The position numbers and the translations under genes were made by a program. Below, piece after piece: positions 6,720 to 8,415 of a DNA stretch of 8,415 bases; the first letter of the stretch is position 1; the number at the start of each line of letters is the position of its first letter. The notes under the pieces were generated by a model that worked only from the letters and a program-made list of their open reading frames with translations, did not search any database and was not told the origin of the DNA. Origin of the DNA: Erythrobacter sp. (GTDB lineage Bacteria; Pseudomonadota; Alphaproteobacteria; Sphingomonadales; Sphingomonadaceae); assembly GCA_002695185.1 (NCBI GenBank), contig NZOF01000040.1:1-8415 (forward strand), written 5' to 3'.

Positions 6720-6755
6720 TGGCGGATGTGGGTGTTGTAGGATGGAGTGATTATT

Positions 6756-8357
6756 GTGGCATCCCCCCGTGGTAAAATGAGAGCGCGGTCGCAAGGGCGC
6801 AAGGCGCAGGCAGAAAGTCGGAGGAGGGCTGTGCTCTATGCGCGCGTTTCCACTGCCGAGCAGGAACGTGAGGGTTTTTCGATCCCTGCTCAGCTGAAGC
6901 TTCTTCGAGAATATGCTGCGTTGAATGGTATCGACATCGCCGGCGAGCATGTCGATGTCGAAACCGCCCGAAAAACCGGCCGCACCCAGTTCGATGCCAT
7001 GTTGGCCTACTTGAAACGCCATACCACGGTGAAGGCGATCCTGGTCGAGAAAACCGATCGACTCTACCGGAACCTGAAGGATTGGGTTACGCTCGACGAA
7101 CTCGGTGTGGAAATCCATCTTGCGAAAGAGGGGGTAGTCCTGTCGCAGGATTCTCGCTCCTCAGAAAAATTTATGCACGGCATCAAGGTACTGATGGCCA
7201 AGAATTATATCGATAATCTCTCGGAAGAAGCCCGCAAAGGGATGAACGAGAAGGCCGCTCAGGGCTACTGGCCCTCACTGGCTCCACTCGGCTACCGCAA
7301 TGTCAGAAATGACGATGGCAAGAAGGTGATCGTCGTTGATCCCGAAATAGGACCACGCGTGGCCCGACTTTTCGAGTACGCCTCGACAGGTCAGTTTTCT
7401 CTCAATGAGCTGGCGGCAAAGGGAAGGAAGTTAGGAATATGCTATAGGCGTAGTGGGAAGCCGATTGGGACGAGCACGCTCCACTACCTGCTTCGAAACA
7501 GGCTCTACTCGGGTTCTTACGAGTGGAATGGTCGCATCTACCAGGGAAGGCACGAGGCGATTGTTACGCCGGAGCTCTGGGAGGTTGTCCAGGATGTCGT
7601 AGACGGTCGGGCGGCGGCCAACATCCGGGCAGATTCCAAGGATTTTGTCTATTCAGGACTGATGACGTGCGGCCATTGTGGCTGCGCCGTCGTCGCTGAA
7701 ATCAAGAAGCAGAAGTACGTCTACTATCACTGCACCGGCTACAGGGGCAAATGTCCCGAACGCTATGTTCGCCAGGAGGTGCTCGACGAGCACTTTGAGA
7801 ATCTGCTTAAGCAGCTTCGCTTGGATACCGAAGTTTTCGAACTCCTTCGCTCGGCGCTGAAGGAAAGTCATGCCGACGAGGTCGTGGAGCGAGAGGAGGC
7901 CAGAAAACGGCTTTCAGATGAGGCAGACAAGCTCCAGAGGCGAATGGACATGATCTACCTCGACAGGATCGAGGGGCGGATAACTGCTGAGTATCATGAT
8001 CGCATCATCATCCCTTGGCGGGAAGAGCGTGCCCAGGTGATCCGGAACCTCGAGCATCTGAATAGCGTCGATGAAGCTTATGTTGACGACAGCATTGCAC
8101 TGCTGGAGCTGGTCACGAACGCCCACAAGGGGTTTTCCGCTACGCTTCCAAAACACAAGCGAAGAGCGCTCAATTTGGTGCTATCGAACTGCACCTGGGC
8201 CAACGGCGCATTGACTGCGACTTTCCGTCAACCGTTTGAGATGCTGAGGGATTTAACGCCTCAAACATCCTGCCACCCAGTCTCGAAATCGGCCGATTCG
8301 GCCGAATTTCAAGATTTGGTGACCCCTACGGGAATCGAACCCGTGTTTCAGCCGTGA
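6756..8357 (+). CDS. Large serine recombinase (site-specific integrase)
   Basis: A 533-residue recombinase expected to integrate and excise the element through double-strand cuts and a phosphoserine link. The resolvase domain (about 24-165) has YARVST with nucleophile S32 and R30, and the DRLYR motif with R102 and R105. The recombinase domain covers about 168-285, followed by a zinc ribbon with C305, C308, C326 and C333, then a charged coiled coil at about 365-435, the usual layout of large serine integrases. GTG 6756 is preferred because GGAG (6744-6747) lies 8 bases upstream; GTG 6747 and ATG 6777 are alternatives. The last 14 residues (DLVTPTGIEPVFQP) and the stop codon read the antisense of a tRNA-Glu gene, so the C-terminus is supplied by the attachment site. 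Codon use is visibly less GC-biased than in the transfer genes. Confidence 0.93.
   Translation: MASPRGKMRARSQGRKAQAESRRRAVLYARVSTAEQEREGFSIPAQLKLLREYAALNGIDIAGEHVDVETARKTGRTQFDAMLAYLKRHTTVKAILVEKTDRLYRNLKDWVTLDELGVEIHLAKEGVVLSQDSRSSEKFMHGIKVLMAKNYIDNLSEEARKGMNEKAAQGYWPSLAPLGYRNVRNDDGKKVIVVDPEIGPRVARLFEYASTGQFSLNELAAKGRKLGICYRRSGKPIGTSTLHYLLRNRLYSGSYEWNGRIYQGRHEAIVTPELWEVVQDVVDGRAAANIRADSKDFVYSGLMTCGHCGCAVVAEIKKQKYVYYHCTGYRGKCPERYVRQEVLDEHFENLLKQLRLDTEVFELLRSALKESHADEVVEREEARKRLSDEADKLQRRMDMIYLDRIEGRITAEYHDRIIIPWREERAQVIRNLEHLNSVDEAYVDDSIALLELVTNAHKGFSATLPKHKRRALNLVLSNCTWANGALTATFRQPFEMLRDLTPQTSCHPVSKSADSAEFQDLVTPTGIEPVFQP
8285..8310. repeat. Imperfect inverted repeat of two joined palindromes beside the tRNA 3' end
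   Basis: ATCGGCCGAT (8288-8297) and TTCGGCCGAA (8297-8306) are each perfect palindromes sharing one base, and the whole stretch folds as GAAATCGGCCGA against its near-complement ending ATTTC at 8310, with one bulge. It is inside the recombinase gene, six bases from the end of the tRNA. It may be a recombinase-binding arm of the attachment site or a weak terminator for the tRNA transcript on the - strand; no strong T-run supports the latter. Confidence 0.45.
8285..8357. other. Candidate attachment site (element-chromosome junction)
   Basis: A recombinase gene runs into the 3' end of a tRNA on the opposite strand, the layout expected when an element integrates at a tRNA 3' end and supplies a replacement sequence. 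The exact crossover cannot be placed without the second copy, which is not found elsewhere in this window; it most likely lies within 8317-8357, with 8285-8316 as the element arm. Confidence 0.45.
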
Positions 8358-8391
8358 GAGGGCCGCGTCCTAACCGCTAGACGAAGGGGCC
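8317..8391 (-). tRNA. tRNA-Glu (anticodon CTC)
   Basis: Read on the - strand the sequence folds into a complete 75-nt tRNA with encoded CCA (8317-8319). The acceptor stem pairs GGCCCCT (8391-8385) with AGGGGTC (8327-8321). The anticodon stem CGGCC/GGCTG encloses loop CTCTCAC, giving anticodon CTC. The T arm is ACGGG-TTCGATT-CCCGT. A G-U wobble occurs in the anticodon stem. Its promoter would lie to the right, beyond the visible 24 bases of flank. The gene appears functional, which fits integration that restores the tRNA. It overlaps the recombinase frame antisense by 41 bases. Confidence 0.95.
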
Positions 8392-8415
8392 TTGGGGCCG
8401 CTTGGGCGGCCGGCA

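Noticed and set aside
6696..7118. 140-codon frame on the - strand at the start of the recombinase
   Set aside because: Antisense to the catalytic domain of the recombinase, with no recognisable motif.
8285..8310. Intrinsic terminator for the tRNA
   Set aside because: The stem is good but on the - strand it is followed by GAGAC rather than a T-run, so a terminator call is not supported on its own.
1..8415. CRISPR arrays, insertion sequences, toxin-antitoxin pairs or defence genes
   Set aside because: No regularly spaced repeats, transposase or such protein families were found; the only mobility enzymes are the relaxase and the serine recombinase.

Overview
The window is GC-rich, with tightly packed and overlapping genes. 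It looks like the DNA-processing end of an integrative conjugative or mobilizable element in an alphaproteobacterium. A sphingomonad-type host is my inference from composition, the tRNA-Glu sequence and the style of the transfer genes; no taxonomic marker is present. The element's other end and any mating-pair (VirB/Trb-type) secretion genes are not in the window.

Bases 1-386 hold no credible gene. They carry inverted repeats, a 31-bp imperfect direct repeat, a recurring TTGGCAC heptamer, a promoter-like pair and a hairpin over the first ribosome-binding site. This is how an origin of transfer plus an autoregulated promoter would look. Five genes follow on the + strand, each overlapping the next by 4 to 11 bases: a small ribbon-helix-helix protein (387-689), a TraD/TrwB-type coupling ATPase (686-2734), a MobF relaxase-helicase (2731-5709), a secreted VirB1-type lytic transglycosylase (5699-6211) and a 130-residue protein I do not recognise (6208-6600). 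The order oriT - RHH protein - coupling protein - MobF relaxase matches oriT-trwA-trwB-trwC of plasmid R388. The likely division of labour is that the RHH protein bends or represses oriT, the relaxase nicks and unwinds the transferred strand, the coupling protein pumps the complex, and the transglycosylase opens the cell wall.

Bases 6601-6755 are a separate control region with a promoter-like pair, a possible 10-codon leader ORF and a perfect hairpin. They precede a large serine recombinase (6756-8357) that would integrate and excise the element. Its reading frame runs into the 3' part of a tRNA-Glu(CTC) gene on the opposite strand (8317-8391), so its last 14 residues and stop codon are antisense tRNA. 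The simplest reading is that one attachment site lies here and that the bases beyond about 8391 are the chromosomal flank. The most interesting points are this recombinase/tRNA overlap, the predicted oriT architecture, and the RNA structure over the first start codon.
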